64,000 bases of DNA. Origin: Pseudofabraea citricarpa. Taxonomy: Eukaryota > Ascomycota > Leotiomycetes > Helotiales > Dermateaceae. Each line of letters begins with the position of its first letter. Position 1 is the first letter of the stretch. Position numbers and translations under genes: made by a program. The stretch spans positions 1,426,001 through 1,490,000 of the forward strand of contig JAPWGK010000006.1 in the NCBI GenBank assembly GCA_029641185.1. The letters run 5' to 3'. Shown here piece after piece: positions 32,847 to 45,824 of this stretch. A model generated the notes under the pieces. That model saw only the letters and a list, made by a program, of their open reading frames with translations. It was not told the origin of the DNA and searched no databases.

Positions 32847-34952
32847 ATGAACCCAAACGATACCACCAGCAATGCTGGCTCGGCTGAGAAGCCGAATCCC
32901 AAGCTACGCCGCTCATGTGAGAGCTGTCGAAGTGTGAAAAGTCGATGTATACCAAGCCAGGAAGATGAAACTCGTTGCCAAAGGTATGCTACGTCACTTC
33001 CACCCTACATGGAAGGGAAGAAGAGTCAAATTTGGTGACACGATACAGGTGTGCCAAGGATGGGAAGCAATGCCTCTTCCTCTCGGCGAAGCCACGTCCG
33101 AAAAGATCAAAGTCTTCACGAATACGAGTAGCTGAGATGGAACAGAGGCTTGAAGATTTGATGACGTTGTTGTCATCTCGCACAACCGCCGAGCCTCTCA
33201 CGAACAACCCTCTGCCGGAAGAGACTCACGTGACACCATCAGAGCCAGAAGACATCCCTCAAACGTTCAGTCCAATTCGATCTCAAAACCAATCTGCCAA
33301 GTTCCGAACACCATGGGGAAATGTTCCATTCCCTTTTTTCTCTCCGCCTGTAACTGTATTCGATGACTATCAGGATGTGATCTCAAGAGGACTGGTCAAT
33401 CTCGAGAACGCAGAGACATCTATACATTATTTCCGTACGATGGCAACAAAATTCCCTTTTGTAGTTGTTCCGGATCATGTATCCTTAGGCTTTCTCCGTC
33501 GTGAGAGGCCTTTCTTGCTATTGGCAATTCTCGCCATTGGAGCGCAATATAACTTGAAGCTTCAGGGCTTCTTAGATGAAGAGCTGCGCGACTCTTTATG
33601 TAAAAGGGTGATCATGAAGGGAGAAAGGTCTATGGATATATTACAAGGGTTGCTGATCTACCTTACATGGTATCACCACTTCTTTAATCCTGAACGTCAG
33701 CAACTTTTCCAATTTTCGCAACTCGCTGTGTCGATGGCAACGGACCTTGGAATCACTAAACCATCCCCACGACCATCAGCGGAGAACTCCCTCACAGTTG
33801 TCCTGCCTTCTAAAATTCCCAAGGATGATTCAGGTATGATGGCAGAATCTGAACAGAAAAGAGCTTTCCTTGGTGCTTACTATCTCTCGTCAAAGTAAGC
33901 ATTATCTTGTTTTATATTGCCTCGCTAACACTGTAGATAAGCTTGTCCCTCATTTTAAGGAAGACAAGCAATTCAACATATAGGCCATATATGGAAGAAT
34001 GTAGCCGGAGTTTGGCACACAACGCAGAGGTGGAAACCGACAAGCTGATTCCTCATCTCGTGCAACTTCAACGATTAAATGAAGAAATCAATGCAGCCTT
34101 TGACTTGGACGGCCAAAAACAGCTGCCAACACTTGACCCCCTACGGATCGATATTCTTGTTAAATCATTTAACGAGCAGCTTAACGTTATCCAGAGCAAA
34201 GTCCCACATGACATGTGGAATAACAGTAAGTAACATTAGTATTGGCCAATGAAGAATTTCTACTAACCAAGATATAAGCTACGATCACTTCATCCTATTA
34301 TCACCTGCGTATCTATGTAAATGAGGTGGCATTTCATGTCACTCGGCCCTCTCCAATCGAGCTCGAAATGCCATATTCAAACAATAGCTCATGGTATTCT
34401 GCCAATTCGAGAATAGAAATGCTGATTCGTTGCTTGAACGCTGCTACAACTTACCTGGATCATTACCTCTCCGTACTATCAGACGACGTTCGTTGCTTCA
34501 CTACCTCGGAACATATGAAGATACTGTATGCAGTTCTGATCCTTGGAAGGTTTACGACGTCTGTAAGGGAAGACGCACCCTCATTGGATGCAGAACTTAT
34601 TCGCACAACAGCAAATCTAGACTACTATCTAGGTTCCATAATTGAAAAGCTTGAGGGCCTTTTCACAATCGGCACGGATGGCCAGATCGTGAAAGACTTC
34701 ATACATCACCTCGCATTTCTTTTTCGGCATTCCAGGAAATGGTATACGCAACTTGAAGGTCCTGGTGACGGTGGTATGGCTGTTGATTGCTCGGAATTGT
34801 TCTGCATGGATATCGTCCCAATATTGTATTGCTTTAAGAATAGCCAGGCTGAGAAAGAGGATGAGTTGTGGTCCGATCTCATGAATGTCTGGCCAGCGTC
34901 GGCTGGGGATGCTTTCGATATTCCGATGGGTGCTCCACTGCCTCCGCTCTGA
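32847..34952 (+). CDS. Zn2Cys6 transcription factor (second, related copy)
   Basis: Four exons, 32847-32983, 33049-33894, 33942-34225 and 34279-34952, give 646 residues. The zinc cluster is C-x2-C-x6-C-x9-C-x2-C-x6-C (SCESCRSVKSRCIPSQEDE onward), with an intron that splits it between the fourth and fifth Cys. A basic linker (KPRPKRSKSSR) and a short coiled coil (VAEMEQRLEDLMTLL) follow. The middle domain has the same layout as the regulator at 11337-13782, including YYHLRIYVNEVAFH against YYHVSCFVNELAMH there. The third-exon acceptor (AAG at 33941) was chosen because the nearer TAG gives a stop. Lies just downstream of the FAD monooxygenase. Target genes unknown. Confidence 0.88.
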
Positions 34953-37900
34953 GAGATGAAACTCGATGTTGACAATTGTTATGAAGAGGTCTTTCTTTGA
35001 ATCGCTTAAATGCCATGTTCTCCCTTCTCAATCAAAGGACTTCGTCTGGTAGACAGGATTGGTATAACGCTGTGCCACCTGCTCTTAGTATGGTAGTTCA
35101 AGTCAGCCAGTTGCTCGCAAGATGGGTTGGTGCCAGCTTGATTGATAAAAAGCAATGGATTAGGGGACACTTCACTGATCTCAAAACTGGAAGATGATTG
35201 GCTGTAGTTACTGCTCTTCAGGAGCACCGTACCTTAGTGTAACTGCTACACTGCCGACTGGAAGCCTTTGTTGAGATACGAGGAGATACTAGGATTTGAT
35301 AAAAATCAGTGGCATTCCGCACTCTACTTGGAGTTCAGTACTGTCAGACTTGACACCATGAGCTTGGAAACCCTAGCAATGCTTCAGGAAGAAACTTGGT
35401 ACGCTAGGACATATTCGGGATATTGTTGCAAGCCGGCATAATGATTTTCCAATTCATTTGTTCAAGTTCAGAGTGTTGAAGCAACCGGAGGCCGACGGAC
35501 AAGTATTCTCCTGTTCGCCTGGACTCTGCTCTTGGCTCTGCAGCATGGGATCTAAAGGGGCTATGTCAAAGTAGTGTGAATAGCCTGGCAAATCTCGTGG
35601 TATTTGCCTCCGAGGATCGTATGACTAGATGTCATGAACTCTTTACGTGGAGTCTTTTCGCCGATGAAACTAAGTCTTATTGATGAAATCCTTCAAGACC
35701 ACTTCTTTGTACTGAGTCTTGAGTACGAGATCAATATATGCTGCAAAGAAATCGTGTGATGCTACTACTCCGGAGACACCGCTCAGCTTCCATCGCTAAG
35801 AATGCAGCGCAGGTATTTTGATACCGTACCTGGCAAAACTCAAAGAAGGTTTAAGCAACAACAGACGAGCGACTAGGAACAGTGCGGGGAGACCAAGACA
35901 GACAAAAAAAGACCATAAAGCGGCCTCCATGTCAAACTTCGCTCGCCATATCTCGAGGCCAAGCACTATATATTGCACTTTTTGATTACTTGAAGTCAAA
36001 GTGTGTCAGTTTTCAATGTCTTTGCTCTCCTCTGAAGGTGCAGCAGGCTGGGATGGGTTCACTTTCACCGCTTGCTTCCGACTGTCTCGAAGGGTCTGTC
36101 TTGTCGATCTAGTGTACAATATTACAAGGGGCACGACCTGAGCAGGAATGGACATCTTTGACAACTGCCATTTCTAGAAATGTGATCAAGCTGTACCCAT
36201 GCGGCCAAGCTTTCCCATTTCCCAAAACTGTGGGAGATGGCCTCTCTCCGCTCGTATGCTGTGCCGCTGTGCAGAGAGCCCCGTTGTTCTTGACACACAA
36301 CGCCGTCGACTTTGGATGAACCGTGGGAGTGGAGATGAGCCATGTCACGTGGAAGCGGCATTTAATTTTTCAATCGAGGTGCATTGAAAAGGCCGGCAGT
36401 GGAAAATAATGACTCCACATGAACATGTGAGGCTTATCGGATACAAAATCAGTTCTCGCTTTTTGGTGGCGAGCTCATTTGTTTCAGAGTGACTAGGGGT
36501 GCCAAGGTGTTGGTGGTGTTAGAGATACATGACATGAATGACATGGCAGCTTAGCGACTCGACGGAAAATTTCTGACTCGAAAGACACAGTCAGACTAAG
36601 AGGATGTTACAATTTCACACACAGAGTTCCCGAGTTGCGCAATGTGCCGTATATACCTGCGAAATTTCACCGGTGTTTCGATTGCGATGGAACTCAATCG
36701 CCTCTGCTGTCATGATGTTAAAGGCGAGCCTTGGCCCCCTTTACCCGAGCAGAATCCAGGAATCTAGGCCAGCCTTAATTCTCAGACTGAACGGACTCAA
36801 CGGACAAGTGTTTTAGTGCCTAGACAAGCCTCTACAAGCCTCGCTTGGTGTGCTGCAATACGATTTCTACCAGGTCGCCTCTCAGGTTCAACTCCCGATT
36901 TCCAAGACAGTCGCCTCCGGCTGCCCATATTATCCACCCCCTGAATTTATCACACCAACGCATTAGGACACACCCAAGCCGGAGTACCGCACAGAGAAAG
37001 CACTGTGAATCCGAAGTTTGACTCTTGCAGTATGCATGAATTCAACCTTAATCGTCAAAACGACCAATCGGATTCCATGTCGAGGGAAGAGATGCTGCAC
37101 TCTAACCCAGGAACCATAAGATCTCTACTTATGACCTGGTATGGCAGTCCACACACGCCCCCCCAGAATACATATCTTTGCTTATCTGATGGATCATACC
37201 GTGAACCATGACAGATGGTTCATAAAATCATAATGTTCAGATGAAATAGGTGTCTAGTGACACCCGACGATCTCGTTAGACAGGTGAGAGAAAAAAGCTC
37301 CAACTATTGTGGAGTGAGTAGCTTGTCAGCTTCTACGTGAATTCTTCGTTTCTTCTGCCTAGCCAAGAGCTCAGGTAGTGCCTGCTCATCATCGGTGGAA
37401 CTGTGGCAGGACGAACCAATCTTAACACCGGCTGGTATTCGCACATCTGAAAACGTTGGACTATCAGTACCTAGAGACACAGCTAACCGCGATTGTGCTC
37501 CACGGCTCGCGATATGTTTGGTTCTCACCACCCTCACACTCTTGGCTCTCCGTCTTGGCTTCGGGTCGACTTTAAGCTGTTGCCCAGAACTAGAATCTAG
37601 CTGTAACGCCCAAGACTTACAGATTGGATGGGAGATTAGCTTTTGCATGGTCGAGCACAGAAGATGCTCATCCCAACAACACCTCGTGGCAAGAGTTTGT
37701 CATTTTGACCCGGTAGTACCGTGGGTCTTTGACCGGTACTCTACATGGTGATATTGGATCTTGGATGGGAACGACTGGCTGGATCTTATGATGCACAAAC
37801 CTTATTCGACCGCATCCGTTGACCCTTGGGTTTAATGTTATCAACACAGGCCGGATCGGGAAATAGAACTCACTCAAGATGGGATATAAGTACTGGAAGA

Positions 37901-38078
37901 GCACCCTCCATTACAACTTCTCTCCTCACCAACCGTCTTTGTACAGTCTCTTAACCACACTCTTTTCAAATCACACTCTTTTTTATCACACTCGTTATTT
38001 CACGCTTAGTCTATTCTACAGCCTTTACTACATTCTCTCGAAATCTCACCGAATTTACATTCCCCCAAATCAGTCAAC
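34953..38078. other. Gene-poor region, 3.1 kb
   Basis: No supported gene. Small frames on both strands (for example 35796-35999, and overlapping opposite frames at 37304-37751) show no family features. The last 200 bases are the promoter and long T/C-rich leader of the pectate lyase gene. Base composition here is ordinary, not RIPped. Confidence 0.45.
37885..37890 (+). promoter_or_regulatory. Possible TATA box of the pectate lyase gene
   Basis: TATAAG about 194 bases upstream of the ATG, followed by a pyrimidine-rich leader with CACTC words and ending in CAAATCAGTCAACATG. Plausible for a strongly expressed secreted-enzyme gene, though not tested. Confidence 0.45.
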
Positions 38079-38870
38079 ATGAAGTTCCAAATCGCCGCTG
38101 TCTCTGCTCTCTTCGCCGCTCTCGGCTCTGCTCAAACCCTCAACATCCCAACTCGTTCGGGAAGCATCGTCTCGCTCTCTGCTCCTTCTTCCATCTCCGG
38201 TGTTAAGGACTTCGCCAACAAGGAGTTCGACCGTGGACGTGCTTGCAACTCTGACGATGATACGGGATCTGCTTCCGCTGTCTTCATCCTTAAGGATGGT
38301 GCTACCTTGAGCAACGTCATCATTGGTGCCAATGCCCTCGAGGGTGTTCACTGCGAGGGTGCCTGCACTCTCAAGAACGTCTGGTTCCGTGATGTCTGCG
38401 AGGGTACGTTCAGAATTTACTCTCTCCAATCTCTACAATAACTAATTTTCAATTTTACAGATGCCATCACCCTTAAGGGAACCGGAAGCGTCTTGATTCA
38501 AGGAGGAGGAGCTCAGAACGCCAAGGACAAGGTCGTCCAACACAACGGCCGCGGAACCGTCACCATCAAGGACTACACCGTCGTTAACGTCGGCAAGCTC
38601 TTCCGCAGCTGCGGTAACTGCTCCAAGAACGGAGGACCCCGTAACGTCGTTGTCCAGAACATCAAGGCCAAGACCGTCACTGCCGATCTCGTCGGTATCA
38701 ACTCCAACTACGGTGATGTCGCTACCATCTCTGGCTCCTGCGGAACCGGCATCAAGAAGGTCTGCCAGGAATTCAAGGGTATCGTGAAGAACGGCTCCCA
38801 GGAATCCCCCAAGCTCTCCACCACTGCCAACTGCCGTGGTGCCCAGGCCAAGGCCATCCCCGCTTGCTAA
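38079..38870 (+). CDS. Secreted pectate lyase, family PL3
   Basis: Cleaves polygalacturonate by beta-elimination, calcium-dependent by family. Two exons, 38079-38403 and 38461-38870, with a 57-bp intron, give 244 residues, the usual size of fungal PL3 enzymes. Signal peptide MKFQIAAVSALFAALGSA (about residues 1-18). Family blocks are visible: [67 protein letters not shown], and many paired Cys residues up to the C-terminal AIPAC. It codes with C-rich third positions and shows no RIP damage, although heavily RIPped DNA begins about 0.8 kb downstream. A role in plant tissue degradation or infection is inferred from the enzyme class. Confidence 0.96.
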
Positions 38871-39680
38871 ATGTCTTCCTACCTTACCTACCTGGTTTGG
38901 TTCTGTGGGCACCGCTTGTTTTCGACTGTTCTCGGTTTGAGAGAAGGGCTTCTTCACTTTAGCATCTGGTATGGCATGGGGGGAACCGCATCTGGCGAGA
39001 GGAGAGGTTAGAGAATCTTTTATGGCATGACATCGGGATATGTTATCTTCGGTCGAGCGATCTACATTGATGTGTTCGTATCGGCATCGTTTCACTTTCT
39101 ACAGTTGTATATAACTTTATTTTTGCTGGAACTCTCGAGAGTTCTGGATCGAGACGGGCTGGGCTAGTTTATATACATACATACTACCTTGAAAATCATT
39201 TGAGCTTCCGTGATCTTGCTGGTACTGTGATATTAGAAGCGTTCTACTTCCTTTAGGTTACCTTGTTTGGTCTCATACTCTCAATTTATGAGTATTGATT
39301 ATCAGATGAGATAGTCATTGTAGATAACTTTGTAAGCTGTAATCAAATTCAACAGAAGGACGCTAATCCAAGTCGCTTACGCATTGCTGACTTGTTCGCA
39401 TGCCTAAAACGAGTTCTGGATTGACAAACGACAGAAAGAATCTCGGTTCGATGTATCTCATGTTTCTCTTCTCTTTCTCGCTTCCCTCTCCTCTCCTCTC
39501 CTCTTCTCCTCCGGCTTCCTCTCCTTTCGAAAATCTGCATCCGGCAACTTTAACCCTTTATAATCTTCCACCCTCCCGAGGCCCTACCTAGGCTCCACAA
39601 AAAAGGTGAAGCTAGAAGAATCTATTAGCTATACGCCTCGCAAAGCCTTACTTTTGCCCTACTTTTTCTGTCCCGAAGAA
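38871..39680. other. Transition zone to the AT-rich block
   Basis: 3' flank of the pectate lyase gene, then a CT-rich tract near 39,470-39,535. CpA and TpG are still normal up to about 39,670, after which they almost vanish. No gene seen. Confidence 0.6.
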
Positions 39681-42600
39681 GGAATATTCTATTTCGGGCG
39701 ATTACTAAAAGTTATAATCTTATATATTATATTATAGGGGGGGGTATAAATAGAAAGGGGGGAGGTTAAATTTTATAAGGATTCGAATAATATAACTCTT
39801 AATCTTATAGTATTATCTGTTTTAAAGTTATTAGTATTATAAAGAAATATCCTCTTTAAAAAAATATTATATTATATCTCTTAACTTATTAGAGAGTATA
39901 ACCTTACTCTTAGAATTATACTTTCGCTTAGTTAAAGTATTTATTTAGCTCTTTTATAAGTACGGTTATATAAGTTAGTATATAACTTTCTATATATAAA
40001 TATATTTTACTTTAAGTCTTATTAGTATCTAAGCTAAAAATATATTATTATATCTATTTTAAGCTTTTCTTAATATAAGTATTTATATCTAATTATATAT
40101 CCTTTAAGGTTTTATTTCTATTTTAGCTAGAGTACGGTTTACCTTAGCGTTTACTTTATAAGTAAGGTTAAATACTAACTAGTTTCCTCCTTCTTTTTTT
40201 TTTTTCTCTTTAGAAAAAAATAAAAATAAAATCTAATATTCGATCTTTTATTTTCGTTTTAAGATTTCTAAAAAGAAGAAAAAAGTCTAGTTATTTTATT
40301 CCTTATTCTAAAGATTAAAGGTATTATCTATTTATATAATATACTTTTACTATTACTTATTATAAGATAATTTTATATTTACGTTTTATATTACTTTTCT
40401 AATTATATCTACTTAGTTTTCTATCCTTAGTAGAGTTATAGAGATATCTAGTAATAGTAAGGATATTATTATAATTATTACTTTTAATAATAATAAAAAA
40501 GTATTAGATATTACTAGTAGTTTTTTTATATTATTTTATCTAGATAATAATACTAAGTTATATTTAAATAAGATTTATTTTTTTTAGGGTAATATAATTT
40601 TAACTTTATTCGAAACTAAGTTATTAATAATAAGTAATACTTACCTTATAATATAATAGTTAAATTATAATTACTAATCTCTTAAGTTTAAATTAATAAA
40701 TATAATTAGTATTTTTACTCTAGAAAGCTAATATTTATTATAAAATAATATTTTTGTTATAATCTTAATTAATATTAAGTTAAGGTTATATCCTCTTACT
40801 TCTATTAAAAAGAAGAATCTTAATATAAAGTATTTTTTTATTATTTTATTAAGCTAATTTTATAAAGAAATAAAAAAGACTATTATAATCTCTAAGATTT
40901 ATCTTTTATTTTATATTAACTAATAAGCTCTTTAGATATTATTTTACTTTATATATATATTAAGTTAATAATAATTTACTAAAATATATTAATATATTTT
41001 AGAGGATCGAAACCTTTTTATTACGTTTTATTATATTATTCCTACTAATAATAATATTAGTAAATATATTATATTAGCTTTTTGTTTTTATAATATTAAT
41101 AATATATAACTTATATTATTCTTCTTAGCCTAACTTTTAACTTATTAACTAAGAGTACTAGTAATATTATTAGTTACCTTAGTCCTTCGAATCCCTTTAA
41201 AATACCTTTAAAGACTCTAAAGTTTAATAAGAAGCTTATCTTATTAGCTTTATCTTTTATAATTATAATACCTACTTTATCTATTTTATTTCCTATTACT
41301 TTATTAGCTTTATCTTTTATTATTCTAAGCTTTTTTCCTCTAAAAGCTAGTTTCTTTTTTAAGGTACTAGAATCTTTACTTTTAGAAGTTAATTTCTCTT
41401 CTTTTAAGCTTAAATCGACTCCTAAAAAACCTTTTATAAAAATACCTAGTAATAATATTATTTCCGCTTTAGTTAAGCTTAAATCTACTATTAAAAAACC
41501 TCTTATAAAGATTTCTAGTAATAATATTACTCTCGTTTTAGTTAAGAAAGTTATTTCTTATAAGAGAAAGAAAAAGATTATATTAGAGAAGATATTAATA
41601 ATATCTAATAAGAATTAGATTAATCTAACTAATACTACTACTAAGTATAATAAGGATTTCTATAATATTAATAATAATTTAAAAAATATAAGTTAATTAT
41701 AGGATAATTTATTAAAAATTAAGTATATTAATATTATAGAAAAATATAAGAACGATTCTTTTAGTATAAAATCTATAACTAGATATTATAATATAAGGTC
41801 TAAGTAGACTTTAGTTATTATTTATCTAATATATATATTATATATTCCTTTATTTTATATTTATAATATTAAGGTTTTAATTATATTAGTATATAATTTT
41901 ATTTTATATTTTTAATATAAAATCAACTTTTATATTATAAATAGCTTTATATTTATCTTTAATATAAAATTAACTTTTATAACTTAACTAGTTTTATATT
42001 TTTATAAAATAATAATTTATTTCGAATTAGTAAATAACTAATTATATCTCTTTCTAGTTAAAATATCTTCTAATACTTAGTTTATTTCTTATAATCTTAT
42101 AGCTATTACTTCTTAAATAAAGTTATTTTATCTATAAATACTCGCCTAAGCTAATATTATATTTATTATCTAAGATTTTTATAATCTATAATCTACTTTT
42201 AATTCTATTTAATAAGATAATATTAGTATAAGACGACCTAGGTAAGAAATAATAGTTTAAAGTAATATTAAGCCCCTAGCTATTATTAAGATAAACCCTA
42301 ATTTCTTTATCTTATTTAATAATTTCTAGTCTTCCCTTAATTTCTCTTTTCCTAATATCTCTTATATATATTATACTAGACTACTTTTTAAATACTAGGT
42401 TAAATAAGTCTATTATAACTAAGATCTCTTATATCTCTTATAATAATAGCTAGGGGTATTATTAAGAACTAAAATTATTTATTATATAACTTGTATTATT
42501 ATATATAAGAGGTATTCTAAGTTACTAAGACCTTATATTTATCTTAGCCTAAGTCTAGACTATATAAAGATATTATTATAATACTTACGTATATTCTTTT

Positions 42601-43916
42601 TCCTATTAAAGTTATAGACTAATCTTAGAAGAACTTAAAGTTATAATATTATTTATAACTCTTATAATATATATAAAACTAAAACTAGATTAATAATAAT
42701 TATAAAGAACTAATAAGCTATTATCCTTTTTTCTAGTATCTTAGGAATATATTTAGAGTTAAGTATATCTATTATAAATAACTATTATAATATTATATTA
42801 TTAAAAGAGTATAATACCTAGCTAGTAACTAATAATCTAGTTTATTATTATCTAGATATAACTATAACTATTAGCTTAAATCTTTAATCTATTTCCTAGA
42901 CTAACTTATAAAATAAGAATTTAGAGTTAAGATCTAATAATATACTAGATATTATACTTAACCTAGACGTTTATTTAGAAATTATAGCTAATAAAGATTA
43001 TTATTATAATTATCTTCTTATAATATCTTTTTAGAACTTAAGAGATAAAATTATTATATTATTAAGATCTAATCCTAATATTAAGTTACTTCTTTTTTTA
43101 TAGTTATATCTATAAGATTATAAGAACTTTTAAAAGAATAAAAAGTTTATACTAAATAGAAACTTAAAATATAAGTATATACTCTAAGATTATATTATAG
43201 CTTAAGTTAATAAATACGATAATAAATTTTAAGATAATTATTATTATACTTAATAAGTATACTAAGAAGTTAAAATAATTCGGATTTTTTAAAATAATTA
43301 ATAATAAATTACTACCTATAATTATTAAGCTATTAATAATATCTTACTAAAGATAATATTATTATAATAAAGTATATATAAACCTAAAGTTATTCTTAAT
43401 AAAAAGTTAATATAATTAATATCTTATTTTATTTAAACTAATAATATATTTTTTTAATAAAACGAATCTAAAATAAGAATAATAATAATAATATTTAATA
43501 TACTAAATTTATTTATTACTTTAATATTTAATAAGTAATAGCTAGAGTATAAAAAGATTTTAGAAATAACCTTTTCTCTTAATATACTTCTATTAGATCG
43601 GCCCTAAGAAGTAATTTAATATTATTATAAGAGGATATAATAATTAGAAATAAAACTTCTTAAAGATCCTAAATATTCTAGCTTTAGTAAACTTAAAGAA
43701 TATATATATTAGTAAGAGTTTTAACTTTATAGGGTAATTTATTTATATAACTTATATTAAACTAAATCTAATATTTTATTACTTATAAAAAATAAATTCG
43801 TTCGAGTTAACCTTCCTAATTTAGTCTTAGAACCTTTACTTTTTACTATTATTATAAAATATAATATTTATATATATAAGTAATACTTATATAATAAATT
43901 AGATTTTATTACTAGT
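39681..43916. repeat. Unidentified RIPped repeat, left of the outer element
   Basis: AT-rich with RIP signature and no recognisable transposon domain by eye. Between about 41,130 and 41,640 one forward frame keeps a Ser/Thr/Pro/Lys-rich character and a duplicated 69-bp unit, suggesting a decayed coding region. It probably continues at 59,616 beyond the outer insertion, since the outer element is flanked by a target duplication. Confidence 0.5.
41406..41543 (+). repeat. Two tandem copies of a 69-bp (23-codon) unit
   Basis: Units 41406-41474 and 41475-41543 both start AAGCTTAAATC and end TTTTAGTT or CTTTAGTT. They differ by transitions and a few transversions, and the unit length is a multiple of three. 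This suggests an old coding repeat (Lys/Ser/Pro-rich) that predates RIP. Confidence 0.7.
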
Positions 43917-43921
43917 TAATA

Positions 43922-44130
43922 TATTAGAAGGATTATATACTTTCTACTTATATCTCTTAAGTTATAAGTATTCAATTAAGTCTTAGTATTTCGTACGAAT
44001 AATATATTATATATAAGTTAATATATTTATAAATAAATTAACTAATTAATTAATAAAATATTAATATATATTTATAATTATATATATATTATTTATATAT
44101 ATATATAGTTATAAGATAGTTATACTAATA
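43922..44130 (+). repeat. 5' LTR of the outer element
   Basis: Direct repeat of 59402-59610, same length, no indels, about ten differences, all transitions. Preceded by the TAATA duplication. The bases right after it (CTAATTAGTAG) did not match a tRNA primer that I could recognise. Confidence 0.88.
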
Positions 44131-45732
44131 CTAATTAGTAGTTTAACTTAACTATTATATAATAATCTTACGTACGAAGTAAGATTATAGATTAGTAAGG
44201 TTTTTTAGAACTTAATATATAAAAACTTTTAATAAGATTATTAAAAGTAAATCTTAGCTTATTTAATTAATCTAAAAGGATATTTTATAAGTCTAGCTAA
44301 TATAAAATAAGAGATATTATCTTTAGATAAAATAATATAATTTTAACTAGAAAAGATTTTTTATAAAACTTATAAGTAATAATAAGTTTTATAATAAAGA
44401 GAAAATATCTTATTAACCTTAAATAATAAGACGATAAAATCGATATAACTAATATAAATAAATATACTAATATACTTATTAATATATATATTATAGTAAA
44501 TATTAATATATAAAAGAAATAAGAGATAAAAGATAATAGATTATAAGATAATTTTAAGAATATATTTTAAGGATAAATATTAGTAATATTTAATATAATA
44601 TTAAGGATAATTATATCTAAAGTTCGTATATACTTATATATATACGAAATATTTACTAAACTTAAATCGGGATTTATATCTTATACTTAACTTTTAGTAA
44701 ATCTTTTAAATAAGAAGGAATCTTATATATAAACTAAAGATAAGATTAAGAAGTAAATAAAAGTATATAAAAGGAAATTTAATTTAATATATAAGTTAAA
44801 GGACCTAATATATTAGTTACTTCTAGTAAGTATTTTATATAATATCTTTATAATAAGCCTAATAATAATACTAGAATAATATATTTAGCTATTAATTAAA
44901 GATATATATATCTTTCTAGGAATAAACTAAGCTTATATAATATAATAGGAAAAGTATAATCTAGACTAATACTTTAACTTTTATATATCTTAGCCTAGTA
45001 TTTATCTAAGGTTTACTAATATTTTAAATCTAAGTTTTTAGCTTAAAAGATAACCTCTTATAATTTTATACTCTTAAGATAATCTTATATAAAGTCTTTT
45101 ATAATAATAGTAATATATTTAAGAATCTAGAATACTATTAGTTAATAAGTTAATTATTAAGCTAATAAAAATCTATAGTATATTAAATAAAAGGAAATAT
45201 ATAAGTAAACTATATAATATTCTTAATATAAAAATATAAGTATTCTTTAACTATTATAATAAAATAAGAATACTAGATTATAGCTATTATTTAATATTCT
45301 TTATAATACTTTAAGATAAAGTATTTAAATTTTATTATAATAAGATATTTAGCTAAAACTATAATTTTTATATAATAATATAAATAATAAAAGATTACTT
45401 TAAAACTAAAGAAAATAAGTAATTATATTTCTTAGAATAATATAAGATTATATTCTAGAGAATTATCTAATAATACCTAGATAAATTAAGACTTAAATAT
45501 CTTAAGATCTTATTTAATATATTTTATATAATATAATAAGAACTTTTAATCTAATACTAAAATAAATATAACTTATAAGATTAAATATTAAATATATATT
45601 ATAATATCCTAGAATATAATTTTATATTTTATAAACTAGTCCTAATATTTAAAGGGTTTTACTTAGAATTAAGATCTATTATTATTATTATTATATAATA
45701 TAATTAATTATTATTATATATCTAAGAGATAT

Positions 45733-45733
<1 letters not shown>

Positions 45734-45824
<91 letters not shown>
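45734..45824. repeat. (TAA)n microsatellite, about 30 units
   Basis: Uninterrupted TAA/ATA/AAT run inside the outer element upstream of its integrase region. RIP of a (CAA)n or (GAT)n tract would give exactly such a run, so it may be a mutated amino-acid repeat rather than a new microsatellite. Confidence 0.95.

Noticed and set aside
36880..36910. GGTTCAACTCC word resembling a tRNA B box
   Set aside because: The flanks do not form a T-arm stem and no A box or acceptor stem is found upstream.
37304..37751. Opposed frames of about 115 codons on both strands
   Set aside because: Mutually overlapping, no domain; I cannot support either as a gene.
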